Notes under the pieces: generated by a model
Database searches by the model: none
Seen by the model: only the letters and a program-made list of their open reading frames with translations
Told to the model about the DNA's origin: nothing
Shown here: positions 30,264 to 38,381 of the stretch, piece after piece
Numbering within the stretch: position 1 is the first letter of the stretch
How the letters are laid out: every line of letters starts with the position of its first letter
Origin: VRUE01 sp036265675
GTDB taxonomy: Bacteria > Actinomycetota > Thermoleophilia > Solirubrobacterales > 70-9
Length of the DNA stretch: 56,129 nucleotides
Direction of reading: 5' to 3'
Assembly (NCBI GenBank): GCA_036265675.1
Contig: DATAOP010000058.1
Coordinates: 1 to 56,129 of the forward strand
Program-made: the position numbers and the translations under genes

Positions 30264-31544
30264 ATGAAGATCCAGACCACCAACAGCGCCGAGCTATATG
30301 ACCGCGCCTTAAGCGTCCTGCCTGGCGGCGTCAACTCGCCGGTGCGGGCGATGCGGCAGATCGGGCGTGACCCGATCTTCGTCGAGCGCGGCGAGCGCTG
30401 CGAGCTGATCGACGTCGACGGCAACCGCTACGTGGATTGGGTCTGCTCCTGGGGCCCGCTGATCCTCGGCCACGCCCATCCCGCGGTCGTCGCCGCCGTC
30501 ACCGACGCCGCCGCGCGCGGCACCAGCTTCGGAGCCGCGACCGAGGCGGAGGTGGAGCTCGCCGAGGAGGTCGCGGCCCGGATTCCCTCGGTCGAGATGC
30601 TGAGGATGACGAGTTCGGGGACCGAGGCGGCGATGGGGGCGGTCCGCCTCGCGCGTGCGATCACCGAGCGCGAGACCGTCGTCAAGTTCGCCGGCGCCTA
30701 CCACGGGCACTCGGACGGGCTGCTTGCCGACGCCGGCTCGGGGCTGGCGACGCTCGGGGTGCCGGCCACCCCCGGAGTCACCGCCGCCCAGGCGGCGGGC
30801 ACCGTCGTCATCCCCTGGAACGACCGCGAAGCGGTCACCCGCGCCCTCGACTCGCACCCGGTCGCTGCGCTCCTGGCCGAGCCGATCGCCGCCAACATGG
30901 GGGTGGTCCCGCCCGAGGACGGATTCCTCGAGTTCCTCCGGGAGGCGACACGCGGGGCGGGCACATTGCTGGTCCTCGACGAGGTGATCACGGGCTTCCG
31001 CGTCGGCCGCGGCGGAGCGCAGGAGCGTTTCGGGGTCGAGCCCGACCTGACGATCCTCGGCAAGGTCCTCGGCGGCGGTCTCCCGGCCGCCGCCTTCGCC
31101 GGCCCGCGCGCAGCGATGGAGCGGGTGGCGCCCGCGGGGGACGTCTACCAGGCGGGCACGCTTTCCGGAAACCCGCTCGCGACCGCCGCTGGCCTGGCGA
31201 CGCTGCGGGCGCTCGACGAGGACGCCTACACACGGCTCGCCGCCCTCACCGACCGCCTCGCCTCCGGCCTCGGCGAGCTGATCGGCGAGCGGCCGCTGCG
31301 GATCGCCTCCGCGCCTGGCCTCCTCACCCTCTTCTTCAGCGCCGAGCCGGTCGCCGACTTCGCCGCCGCGTCCTCGTGCGACCTCGACGCCCACGCCCGC
31401 TTCTGCCGGTCGATGCTGGCGCGGGGGATATGGGCGCCGCCGTCGCAGTTCGAGGCCTGGTTCGTATCTCTCGCCCACGACGAGGAGGCGATCGACCGCA
31501 CCGTCGCCGCCGCCGGCGAGGCGATCGCGGAGGCCCTTCCGTGA
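30264..31544 (+). CDS. hemL: Glutamate-1-semialdehyde 2,1-aminomutase
   Basis: This 426-residue PLP enzyme forms 5-aminolevulinate from glutamate-1-semialdehyde in the C5 pathway. It has 'VLPGGVNSPVRAM' near the start, 'RMTSSGTEAAMGAVRLAR', 'FAGAYHGHSDGLL', 'LVLDEVITGFRVG' and the PLP-lysine motif 'LGKVLGGGLPAAAF'. ATG 30264 is preferred because family members begin just there. ATG 30252 is also in frame but abuts the GGAGGA, leaving no spacing. Its stop overlaps the next gene. Presence of hemL means heme precursors come from glutamyl-tRNA rather than glycine. Confidence 0.94.
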   Translation: MKIQTTNSAELYDRALSVLPGGVNSPVRAMRQIGRDPIFVERGERCELIDVDGNRYVDWVCSWGPLILGHAHPAVVAAVTDAAARGTSFGAATEAEVELAEEVAARIPSVEMLRMTSSGTEAAMGAVRLARAITERETVVKFAGAYHGHSDGLLADAGSGLATLGVPATPGVTAAQAAGTVVIPWNDREAVTRALDSHPVAALLAEPIAANMGVVPPEDGFLEFLREATRGAGTLLVLDEVITGFRVGRGGAQERFGVEPDLTILGKVLGGGLPAAAFAGPRAAMERVAPAGDVYQAGTLSGNPLATAAGLATLRALDEDAYTRLAALTDRLASGLGELIGERPLRIASAPGLLTLFFSAEPVADFAAASSCDLDAHARFCRSMLARGIWAPPSQFEAWFVSLAHDEEAIDRTVAAAGEAIAEALP

Positions 31545-31969
31545 GCGATCAGGCCGCGGTCGGCACCCTCCACGCCCTTGCCGGGCTGCTTCGCGACGGA
31601 GAGACGCCGATCTCCGGGCACGTCGTCGAGCCGTCGCAGGAGCCGGAGCTCGGCCTGGTCGCCGCTGCCGGCCCGCGCGCGGCGGCGGCCCCCGCCGAGT
31701 ATGCGCTGGTGGTCGAGGCCGTCCGCGAGGGCTATCTCCTCCACTACGGCGAGGCGCGGTTGCTGGCCGGGCACGACCCCGACCTCGGCCTGCTCGCGGG
31801 CGACTATCTCTATGCGCTCGGGATCGAGCGGCTGGCGGCGCTGGGCGACTCCGAGGCGATTCTCGTCCTCTCCGACCTGATCAGCGGCTGCGCCCGCAAC
31901 CACGCGGAGGGCAGCGCCGACCAGGTGCCGGAGCTGTGGCGGCGGTCGGTCGAGGCGATCGCCGGTTGA
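31541..31969 (+). CDS. Unknown alpha-helical protein coupled to hemL
   Basis: This 142-residue protein starts at GTG 31541 overlapping the hemL TGA. It is Ala/Leu/Glu-rich and helical. The stretch 'LLAGHDPDLGLLAGDYLYALGIERLAALGD' (anchor 'LAGDYLYALGIERLA') resembles a helix found in trans-prenyl synthases after the first Asp-rich motif, but no DDxxD motif is present, so it cannot be a catalytic synthase. A regulatory or partner subunit role is possible; the function is unassigned. The next gene (Rieske) follows after about 60 nt. Confidence 0.7.
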   Translation: MSDQAAVGTLHALAGLLRDGETPISGHVVEPSQEPELGLVAAAGPRAAAAPAEYALVVEAVREGYLLHYGEARLLAGHDPDLGLLAGDYLYALGIERLAALGDSEAILVLSDLISGCARNHAEGSADQVPELWRRSVEAIAG

Positions 31970-32029
31970 GCCGACGCAGCCGTCCGACGCCCCAGTCAAT
32001 AAACTTCGACGTCCTCGATTCGGATCACA

Positions 32030-32707
32030 TTGGCTGACGAAGCGGACAAGCAAAACGGGGCCGAGGCCGCCCCACGGGAGCGCGAGAAGCCCCTGCCGGT
32101 CGGCTACTTCGAGGGCGAGTCGATGACCCGGCGGCACGCCTTCACGATCGCGGTCCAGGGCCTCGGCGGAATCGCGGGAGCGGCGATCGTCCTCCCCGCC
32201 GTCGGCTTCGCGGTCGCGCCGATCTTCCACCGCGGCAAGGAGCGCTGGGAGTCGGTGGGCCCGACCGGCGACTTCAACGCCGACACCTACAGCCAGGTCG
32301 TCTTCACCGAAACCGAGGGGATCGGGGACGCCGGCAAGGCGACCGCCTACGTCCGCAAAGGGTCGAAGGAACTCGGCGAGGACCCGAACGAATTCATCGC
32401 CGTTTCCAACCGCTGCGCGCACCTCGGCTGCCCGGTCCGGTTCGTCCAGGCCGCCGGCAACTTCATCTGCCCCTGCCACGGCGGCGTCTACGACTTCGAA
32501 GGAAAAGTCATCGGCGGCCCACCCGTTCGTCCGCTCGACCGCTTCCAGACCAGGGTCCAGGGCGGGCAGGTCGAACTCGGCCCCCGCTACAGCGTCACCT
32601 CTCAGCTCGAGCCGGTCCGCGCCCGCGACCCCGGCGAGTTCACCGGCGGCATCTGGGAATATCTGTATCCACCCCGTCCGTCCACCTTCCCGCCTCCATC
32701 GTCATGA
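32030..32707 (+). CDS. Rieske iron-sulfur protein of the cytochrome bc/b6f-type complex
   Basis: This 225-residue protein has an N-terminal cytoplasmic part, a twin-arginine 'TRRHAFTIAVQG' signal-anchor helix (about residues 34-62), and a Rieske domain with both cluster motifs: 'CAHLGCPV' and 'CPCHGGVYD' (two Cys and two His ligating a 2Fe-2S centre). It passes electrons from quinol to cytochrome c. TTG 32030 is the best start because 'MADEADKQ' has no alternative nearby. The following two genes supply the other subunits. Confidence 0.93.
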   Translation: MADEADKQNGAEAAPREREKPLPVGYFEGESMTRRHAFTIAVQGLGGIAGAAIVLPAVGFAVAPIFHRGKERWESVGPTGDFNADTYSQVVFTETEGIGDAGKATAYVRKGSKELGEDPNEFIAVSNRCAHLGCPVRFVQAAGNFICPCHGGVYDFEGKVIGGPPVRPLDRFQTRVQGGQVELGPRYSVTSQLEPVRARDPGEFTGGIWEYLYPPRPSTFPPPSS

Positions 32708-32717
32708 GAGGTAGATG

Positions 32718-33614
32718 ATGAAACTCGACTCGCTCATCCCCGCGCCGCTGCGGAAACCGGCGAAGCCGGGCACGGGCAATGGCGCCAAGGGACCGGCCCC
32801 GGCCGACCTCAAGACCTCGCCCCCCGAGCGCCCGTCGGACGCGCGGCGGCTCGGCGAGAAGGCGAAAGAGGCCCCGGTCGACGTCCTTGCCTGGGTCGAT
32901 CAGCGGACCGCCGCCAGCGGCTTCCTCACCGGGATGCTCTTCCGCAAGGTCCCGAAGGGGACGAACTGGTTCTACACGCTCGGCTCGGCGACGCTGTTCG
33001 CGTTCATCGTCCAGGCCGTGACCGGGGTCTTCCTGGCGATGTTCTACACGCCGTCGGCGACCCAGGCCTACGGCTCGATCTCCCACATCAACAACGACGT
33101 CCCGCTCGGCCAGCTGGTCCACGGGATGCACAAGTGGGGCGCCAGCGTGATGGTGATCCTGATCTTCCTCCACATGGGGAGGGTCTTCTTCTTCGGCGCC
33201 TACAAGTACCCGCGCGAGCTCAACTGGGTGATCGGCGTCGTGCTCCTGATCCTGACGATGACGATGGCCTTCACCGGCTACCTGCTGCCGTTCGACCAGC
33301 GCTCCTTCTGGGCGTCGGTGGTCGGCATCAACATCAACGGAACCGGCCCGATCATCGGCCCCTACCTGAGCGACTTCCTCCGCGCCGGGCCCGAGCTCGG
33401 GGCGACGACGCTGGCGCGTTTCTACGCGATCCACATGCTGCTGTTGCCGGGCGCGATCATCGCCCTGATCGGGGCGCACCTCTACCTCGTCGTCAAGCTC
33501 GGCACCACCGCCCCGCCCTGGGTGCACACCGGGAAGCCGAAAATCGCCGAGCCGCTGGCTCAGCTCGACGCGGGGGCCAACGGCGCCGGCAACGGGGCGG
33601 TCCGGACCCGATGA
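32718..33614 (+). CDS. Cytochrome b N-terminal-domain protein (cytochrome b6-like)
   Basis: This 298-residue membrane protein has a hydrophilic N-terminus of about 85 residues and then four membrane helices carrying the heme ligands: 'HGMHKWGASVMVILIFLHMGRVFFFGAYK' (anchors 'HGMHKWGAS' and 'FLHMGRVF') and later 'ARFYAIHMLLLPGAIIALIGAHLYLV' (anchor 'FYAIHMLLLPG'). It corresponds to cytochrome b6, the quinol-oxidising half of a split cytochrome b. GAGAGG is 6 nt before ATG 32718, so that is preferred to ATG 32715. Its stop overlaps the next gene (ATGA). Confidence 0.93.
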   Translation: MKLDSLIPAPLRKPAKPGTGNGAKGPAPADLKTSPPERPSDARRLGEKAKEAPVDVLAWVDQRTAASGFLTGMLFRKVPKGTNWFYTLGSATLFAFIVQAVTGVFLAMFYTPSATQAYGSISHINNDVPLGQLVHGMHKWGASVMVILIFLHMGRVFFFGAYKYPRELNWVIGVVLLILTMTMAFTGYLLPFDQRSFWASVVGININGTGPIIGPYLSDFLRAGPELGATTLARFYAIHMLLLPGAIIALIGAHLYLVVKLGTTAPPWVHTGKPKIAEPLAQLDAGANGAGNGAVRTR

Positions 33615-34312
33615 GGCCCTCCGAGAAGCAGGCCTACCTCCAGGAGTACGAGCTCCTCAAGAAGAAGGGCAAGCCGTTCTTCCCGTATGCCGTCCTCAAG
33701 GACTCGGTGATGGCGGTGGTCGTCGTCGTCGTGATCATCGCGATGGCGATCATCCTCGGCGCCGAACAGGGACCGAAGGCCGATCCGACGACGACCACCT
33801 ACGTGCCCAGGCCCGAGTGGTACTTCTACTTCCTCTTCGAGCTCCTGCGGGTGATCAAACCGCCGGAGTTGGTCCCGATCGCGACGATCGGGATCCCGAC
33901 CGTCTGCATGGTGCTGCTGATCCTGCTCCCCTTCTACGACCGCGGCCCGCAGCGCAATCCGACCCGCCGGCCGATCGCGACCACCGCCGGCCTGATGACG
34001 ATCATCGCGATTGCGTACCTGACCTACCTCGGGGCGACCGCCGGCTCCCCGACCGAGGTCGACATGAAGGTGGCGCCTCAATACGAAGCCGGCAAGGAGG
34101 TCGTCGCCGCGTCCGGCTGCCTGGCCTGCCACAAGCTCGGCGAGAACGGCAACCACGGGCCCGGCCCCGAGCTGACCCACATCGCCTCGAGGATTCCCCG
34201 CGCGGCGATCATCCGCTCGTTGGAAATCGGCCCCGGGGTCATGCCCTCGTTCCGTGAACTGCCGCCGAAAAAGCTCAACGAGCTCGCCGACTTCCTCGCC
34301 TCGCTCGACTGA
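33611..34312 (+). CDS. Subunit IV-like cytochrome b C-terminal domain fused to cytochrome c
   Basis: This 233-residue protein starts at ATG 33611. The first 150 residues contain three membrane helices and 'YVPRPEWYFYFLFELLRVIKPPELVPI' (anchor 'PEWYFYFLFELLRV'), the PEWY motif of the quinol-oxidation site. The last 75 residues contain a mono-heme cytochrome c with 'CLACHKLG' and a later Met in 'GVMPSFREL' as the likely sixth ligand. A covalent subunit IV-cytochrome c fusion would hand electrons from the Rieske centre straight to a bound cytochrome. Confidence 0.9.
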   Translation: MRPSEKQAYLQEYELLKKKGKPFFPYAVLKDSVMAVVVVVVIIAMAIILGAEQGPKADPTTTTYVPRPEWYFYFLFELLRVIKPPELVPIATIGIPTVCMVLLILLPFYDRGPQRNPTRRPIATTAGLMTIIAIAYLTYLGATAGSPTEVDMKVAPQYEAGKEVVAASGCLACHKLGENGNHGPGPELTHIASRIPRAAIIRSLEIGPGVMPSFRELPPKKLNELADFLASLD

Positions 34313-34342
34313 GCGGCCGGCGCGCGGGGCGCTTGCGACGCG

Positions 34343-35083
34343 GTGGCCGACTCAGTGACCGGGACGACGAAGCCCTCGCGCGACTCGGCCCAGTTCGCGG
34401 GTCAGGTCAACCGGATGTTCGACCGGATCGCATCCCGCTACGACCTGCTCAACTCGGTGATGAGCGCCGGCCTCCACCACCGCTGGCGCGCGCGGGCGGC
34501 GGACCGGGCCGAGCTCGAGCCCGGCGGCTCGGCGCTCGACGTCTGCTGCGGCACCGGCGACCTCACCCTGGAGTTGGCCTCGCGGGTGATGCCGGGCGGC
34601 AGCGTCATCGGCTGCGACTTCTCCGAGCCGATGCTCGATCTCGCCCGCGAAAAGGCCGCCGCGGCCGGTGTCGGCGGGATCCGGTTCGAGTGGGCCGACG
34701 CGCTCCAGCTCCCCTATGACTCCGGCCGCTTCGACGCGGTCACGGTCGGGTTCGGGGTCCGGAACTTCTCCGATCGCGACCGCGGGCTGGCGGAGATGGC
34801 ACGGGTCCTGCGGCCCGGCGGCCGCCTCGTCGTCCTCGAGTTCACCGAGCCGCGGCGGCCGCCGTTCTCGACCTTCTACTCGGTCTGGTTCGACCGGATC
34901 GTCCCCGTCCTCGGCCGGCTGACGAAGGACCCGGCCGCCTACGCCTACCTGGCGGAGTCGGTCCACAGCTTCCCCGATCCGCCCGGATTGGCGGCGAAGA
35001 TGGACGCCGCCGGACTCGGCGGGATCAGGTACACGATCCTCGCCGGCGGGATCGTCACGATCCACAGCGGCATCCGCGGGTGA
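34343..35083 (+). CDS. UbiE/MenG-family demethylmenaquinone methyltransferase
   Basis: This 246-residue SAM-dependent methyltransferase has 'MFDRIASRYDLLNSVMSAGLHHRWR' (anchor 'FDRIASRYDLLNSVMS'), the SAM motif 'ALDVCCGTGDLTLELA', and 'TVGFGVRNFSDRDRGLAEMARVLRPGGRLV' (anchor 'GFGVRNFSDRDRGL'), all specific to UbiE/MenG. It performs the last step of menaquinone synthesis, supplying the quinone used by the adjacent cytochrome complex. Start GTG 34343. It overlaps the next gene (GTGA). Confidence 0.92.
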   Translation: MADSVTGTTKPSRDSAQFAGQVNRMFDRIASRYDLLNSVMSAGLHHRWRARAADRAELEPGGSALDVCCGTGDLTLELASRVMPGGSVIGCDFSEPMLDLAREKAAAAGVGGIRFEWADALQLPYDSGRFDAVTVGFGVRNFSDRDRGLAEMARVLRPGGRLVVLEFTEPRRPPFSTFYSVWFDRIVPVLGRLTKDPAAYAYLAESVHSFPDPPGLAAKMDAAGLGGIRYTILAGGIVTIHSGIRG

Positions 35084-36042
35084 CGCGGCCGTCGGCAGTG
35101 CCGCCGCCGGTCACGGCGGTGCTCGACGCCTCGAGCCGCTGGCTTCCGGTCAGGCTCGGCGAGGTCGAGGACATCCTGCGCGGCCAGGCGGTCGACGACG
35201 GGCCGCTCGGAGCCGACGCCGAGGCGACCCTCGACGCCGGCGGCAAGCGGCTGCGGCCGATGCTGACCCTGCTCTGCGCGGGCGAGGCCGGCGGGGACGC
35301 GGAGGTCCGCGGCGCGGCCGCGATCGAGCTCGTCCACATGGCGACCCTCGTCCATGACGACGTTCTCGACGACGCAGCCCTGCGGCGCGGCCGGCCGACC
35401 GTCTACGCCGAGTCGGGTCGCGGCCGGGCGACAGCGGTCGGCGACCTGCTCTTCTCGCGCGCCTTCGCGCTCCTCGCCGAGCCGCGCGACTCGCGGGCGA
35501 TCGAGCTCCTGGCGGCCGCCTCGGTCTCGCTCGCGAGAGGCGAGCTGATCCAGCGCCAGGACGCCTACGACACCTCGATCTCGGAGGACCGCTACCTCGA
35601 GCGTTGCCGGCTGAAGACCGGGGCGCTGTTCGAGTGCGCCTGCAGGATCGGCCGGGACGAGGACGCGCTCGGCTCGTTCGGCGCCGAGGTCGGGCTCGCC
35701 TTCCAGCTGCTCGACGACGTCCTCGACGTCTCGGGACCGGCGTCTCGCACCGGCAAGGCGCGGGGCACCGATCTGCTCGACGGGACGGTGACGCTTCCCC
35801 TCATCGACGCCGCCGCGACCGACCCGGAGATCCGCTCGGTCGACCTCCGCAGCCTCGATGCCACCGGCGCCGAGCGTCTCTGCGACCGGATCGTCGCCAC
35901 CGGCGCGCTGCAGCGGGTCCGGGCGCGAGCACTGGAGATGGTCGCGACCGCCAAGCGCCGGCTCCAGCGGACGGAGTTCGACCCCGAGCAGCGCCGTCTC
36001 CTCGACCTCCTCGCCGACGGCGTCGTCGAGCGCTACAGCTAG
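35080..36042 (+). CDS. Long-chain polyprenyl diphosphate synthase
   Basis: This 320-residue trans-prenyltransferase has both aspartate-rich motifs: 'LVHDDVLDDAALRRGRPT' (about residues 88-105) and 'FQLLDDVLDVSG' (about 208-219). It also has 'GGKRLRPMLTLL' near the start and 'KTGALFECACRIG'. It most likely builds the menaquinone side chain. Start GTG 35080 overlaps the MenG stop. Chain length cannot be predicted with confidence; small residues before the first motif fit a long product. Confidence 0.92.
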   Translation: MTRPSAVPPPVTAVLDASSRWLPVRLGEVEDILRGQAVDDGPLGADAEATLDAGGKRLRPMLTLLCAGEAGGDAEVRGAAAIELVHMATLVHDDVLDDAALRRGRPTVYAESGRGRATAVGDLLFSRAFALLAEPRDSRAIELLAAASVSLARGELIQRQDAYDTSISEDRYLERCRLKTGALFECACRIGRDEDALGSFGAEVGLAFQLLDDVLDVSGPASRTGKARGTDLLDGTVTLPLIDAAATDPEIRSVDLRSLDATGAERLCDRIVATGALQRVRARALEMVATAKRRLQRTEFDPEQRRLLDLLADGVVERYS

Positions 36043-36079
36043 AGCCGACCCGCATTCGGCCGGAGCACGTGGGCGGAAC

Positions 36080-36412
36080 TTATGAGAAGTCGTCCGCGGT
36101 GATCAAATCCGCGGCGAGCGCGGTGGCGAAGGTGTCGGCGACCCTCTCCATGTTCTCGCGGACGACCGTCCGCAGATCCTCGGTGAGGATCTCGGTGCCG
36201 CGGTCGAGCGCGGCGTCGAAGAGGTCGATCTCGCACTCGCTGTGGATGGCGTCGCTGCGCCACTCGCACTCGGGGCAACGCCGCCAGAGGTGCCAGTGCC
36301 CGCGCTCATCGGCCTGCTCCCAGCGGGTGGGCTGAACCATCTCCGATCGGCACTCCGGACACACGTGGAGCCCGGTTGCCACCTCCGTCCCTGTCCGACT
36401 CGCGTTGGCCAT
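36080..36412 (-). CDS. Small zinc-ribbon protein
   Basis: This 110-residue protein has two CPEC knuckles ('VCPECRSEM' and 'RCPECEWRSD') about 30 residues apart, typical of a zinc ribbon, followed by an amphipathic helical C-terminus of about 55 residues. No catalytic motif is visible. A role in regulation or protein-protein contact is plausible but not shown. It is transcribed towards the polyprenyl synthase gene and diverges from tatA. Confidence 0.7.
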   Translation of the reverse strand: MANASRTGTEVATGLHVCPECRSEMVQPTRWEQADERGHWHLWRRCPECEWRSDAIHSECEIDLFDAALDRGTEILTEDLRTVVRENMERVADTFATALAADLITADDFS

Positions 36413-36543
36413 GTCCTATTTATCGAACACACGCCGAGAAAAGACCATCCGCACTATTGGACAAAACAGCCAGAAAACACAACTATCGGGTACCCAGGCA
36501 TCCTCAGCAGTGATGGCTCGGCAGCCCGCTACCATGGGAATCG
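36413..36543. promoter_or_regulatory. Divergent spacer between zinc-ribbon gene and tatA
   Basis: This 131-nt spacer is more AT-rich than its surroundings. On the plus strand TACCAT (36530-36535) ends 8 nt before the tatA ATG, the leaderless layout. On the minus strand GATAAAT and AGGA precede the zinc-ribbon ATG. Nothing else is recognised. Confidence 0.5.
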
Positions 36544-36765
36544 ATGCTTGGCAACATCGGACCGCTTGAGATCGCGATCGTCCTGATCATCGCCCTGATC
36601 GTGTTCGGGCCGAAGCGCCTGCCCGAACTGGGGCGCTCGCTCGGCAAGGGCATCCGTGAGTTCCGCGGGTCGCTCAGCGGCGACGACGATGACGACGACG
36701 AGAAGTCCTCGCCGCAGGAGATCGACGCCGGCGAGCGCGAGCCGGTCGCCCACAAACGTCCCTAG
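36544..36765 (+). CDS. tatA: Sec-independent translocase subunit TatA
   Basis: This 73-residue protein has the TatA pattern: a short N-terminal membrane helix 'IGPLEIAIVLIIALIVFGPKRLPELGRSLGKGI' (anchor 'VFGPKRLPELGRSLGK'), an amphipathic helix, and a highly acidic tail with a run of aspartates. TatA oligomers form the export pore for folded proteins such as the Rieske protein encoded upstream. It is followed by tatC after 11 nt. TatA and TatB cannot be told apart with certainty, but no other copy is present here. Confidence 0.93.
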   Translation: MLGNIGPLEIAIVLIIALIVFGPKRLPELGRSLGKGIREFRGSLSGDDDDDDEKSSPQEIDAGEREPVAHKRP

Positions 36766-36776
36766 GCCGGGCCCGG

Positions 36777-37550
36777 ATGCCCCGCCGAGTAAGGCCCGTC
36801 TCCCACGAGGATCAGCTGACCCTCGTCGAGCACCTCGACGAGCTCCGCCACCGGCTGATCGTCTCGCTCGTCGTCTTCGCCGTCGCCCTCGCCCTCTGCT
36901 TCTGGCAGAGCTCGACCCTGCTCGACATCGCCTCCGCCCCGCTGCCGTCCCAGCACGAACGGCTGCTGACCTTCGGCGTCACCGAGCCGTTCACGACGAC
37001 GGTCACCGTCGCCGCCTACGGCGCGATCATCCTCTCGCTGCCGGTCCTGATCTACCAGCTCTACGCCTACATCCTGCCGGCCTTCAGCGACACCGAGCGG
37101 CGGACCCTGACGCCGATCCTGCTCCTCGCCCCGATCCTGTTCCTGGCCGGGGTCGCCTTCGCCTACTTCGTCGTGATGCCGCCGGCGGTCAATTTCCTCC
37201 TCGGGGTCAACGAAAGCCGGTTCGAGGTCCAGGTCCGAGCCCGCGACTACTACAGCTTCTTCTCGACGACGATGCTCGCCGGGGGCATCATCTTCGAGCT
37301 GCCGCTGGCGATCATCGCGGTCACCAGGCTCGGCATCATCACGGTCTCGCAGCTGACGGCGAACCGGCGCTACGCCTATCTGCTGATCGCGATCCTCGCC
37401 GCCGCCCTGCCTGGGGTCGACCCGATCTCGATGCTGCTCGAGATGGTCCCGCTCTTGATCCTGTTCGAGTTGAGTATCTTGCTTGCCCGGTTCTTTGAGA
37501 GGCGGGGGGCGCCGGAAGGAATCGTGAACCCATCTACGCAGGAGCGATGA
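36777..37550 (+). CDS. tatC: Sec-independent translocase subunit TatC
   Basis: This 257-residue protein has six membrane helices and 'LVEHLDELRHRLIVSL' at the N-terminus, the twin-arginine signal recognition site. 'VTEPFTTTV' and 'FAYFVVMPPAVNFLL' follow. It is the receptor subunit of the Tat translocase. The C-terminal 20 residues are soluble. A short spacer separates it from the next plus-strand gene. Confidence 0.95.
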   Translation: MPRRVRPVSHEDQLTLVEHLDELRHRLIVSLVVFAVALALCFWQSSTLLDIASAPLPSQHERLLTFGVTEPFTTTVTVAAYGAIILSLPVLIYQLYAYILPAFSDTERRTLTPILLLAPILFLAGVAFAYFVVMPPAVNFLLGVNESRFEVQVRARDYYSFFSTTMLAGGIIFELPLAIIAVTRLGIITVSQLTANRRYAYLLIAILAAALPGVDPISMLLEMVPLLILFELSILLARFFERRGAPEGIVNPSTQER

Positions 37551-37557
37551 ACGGCTG

Positions 37558-38364
37558 ATGGCAGGCGAAGAACGGCGAATGCTGTTCGACATAAGAGGAC
37601 GACGCAAGAACGTGATCCGCGTCGTCTACGCCTGCCTCGCGCTGCTGATGGGCGCCAGCCTCTTCGTCGCGGTGGGCCCGTTCAACATCGCCGAATTCTT
37701 CGGCGGCGGCAGCACCACCAGTGCCGCCGAGATCTCCGAAGAACAGGCCGAACGGATCGAAAAGCGCCTCGTCCACCACCCCCAGGACGAACAGCAGCTG
37801 CTGCTGTCCCTGATCCGGGCCCGGATCGGCGCCGGCCGGGCCCAGGCCGAAGAAAACCCGGCGACCGGGACCCCGGAACTGACGCCGGAGTCGATCGAAC
37901 AGTACGAAGCCGCCCACGACGCCTGGTTCCGCTACCTGAAGGCGGCCGGCGACGAAGCGAACCCGACGACGGCGTCGCTGGTCGCGAGCACGTTCTTCAG
38001 CGTCGCCGAAAAAGGCGAAACGCTGGGCGACATCGAAGAAAACATCAGCAGCGCGACCAAGGCGCAGAAGGTCGCGGCCGAAGCCAGCCCGAACCTGAAC
38101 ACCCTCAGCACGCTGGCGATCTTCCAGTACTTCAACGGCGAATTCGCCGCCGGCGACAAGAGCGCCGAAAAGGCCGCAAACGAATCGCCCTCGAAGTCGC
38201 AGGCCAAGACCGTCGAAAAACAGATGGCCACCTATCGCAAACGCGCGGAGAAGTGGGACACACAGCGGAAGAAACTCGCCAAACAGGTCTCGAAACAGGG
38301 CAAGGAAAAACTTGAAAACCCGTTCGGCGGCCTCTCCGGCGGCAGCTCGCCGCTGGCGCCGTAG
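37558..38364 (+). CDS. Membrane-anchored helical (TPR-like) protein of unknown function
   Basis: This 268-residue protein begins with a basic segment and one membrane helix ('VYACLALLMGASLFVAVG', about residues 21-38). A Gly/Ser/Thr linker precedes about 200 residues of helical repeats rich in Ala, Glu, Gln and Lys, resembling tetratricopeptide repeats ('SIEQYEAAHDAWFRYLKA', 'LSTLAIFQYFNGEFAAG'). It ends in a Gly/Pro-rich tail. Glutamate codons are mostly GAA, unlike tatC upstream. ATG 37558 is used; ATG 37579 ('MLFDIRGRRK') is an equally plausible start. It may be a scaffold on the outer face (inference). Confidence 0.7.
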   Translation: MAGEERRMLFDIRGRRKNVIRVVYACLALLMGASLFVAVGPFNIAEFFGGGSTTSAAEISEEQAERIEKRLVHHPQDEQQLLLSLIRARIGAGRAQAEENPATGTPELTPESIEQYEAAHDAWFRYLKAAGDEANPTTASLVASTFFSVAEKGETLGDIEENISSATKAQKVAAEASPNLNTLSTLAIFQYFNGEFAAGDKSAEKAANESPSKSQAKTVEKQMATYRKRAEKWDTQRKKLAKQVSKQGKEKLENPFGGLSGGSSPLAP

Positions 38365-38381
38365 CGCCGGTTTCGTCGTCC

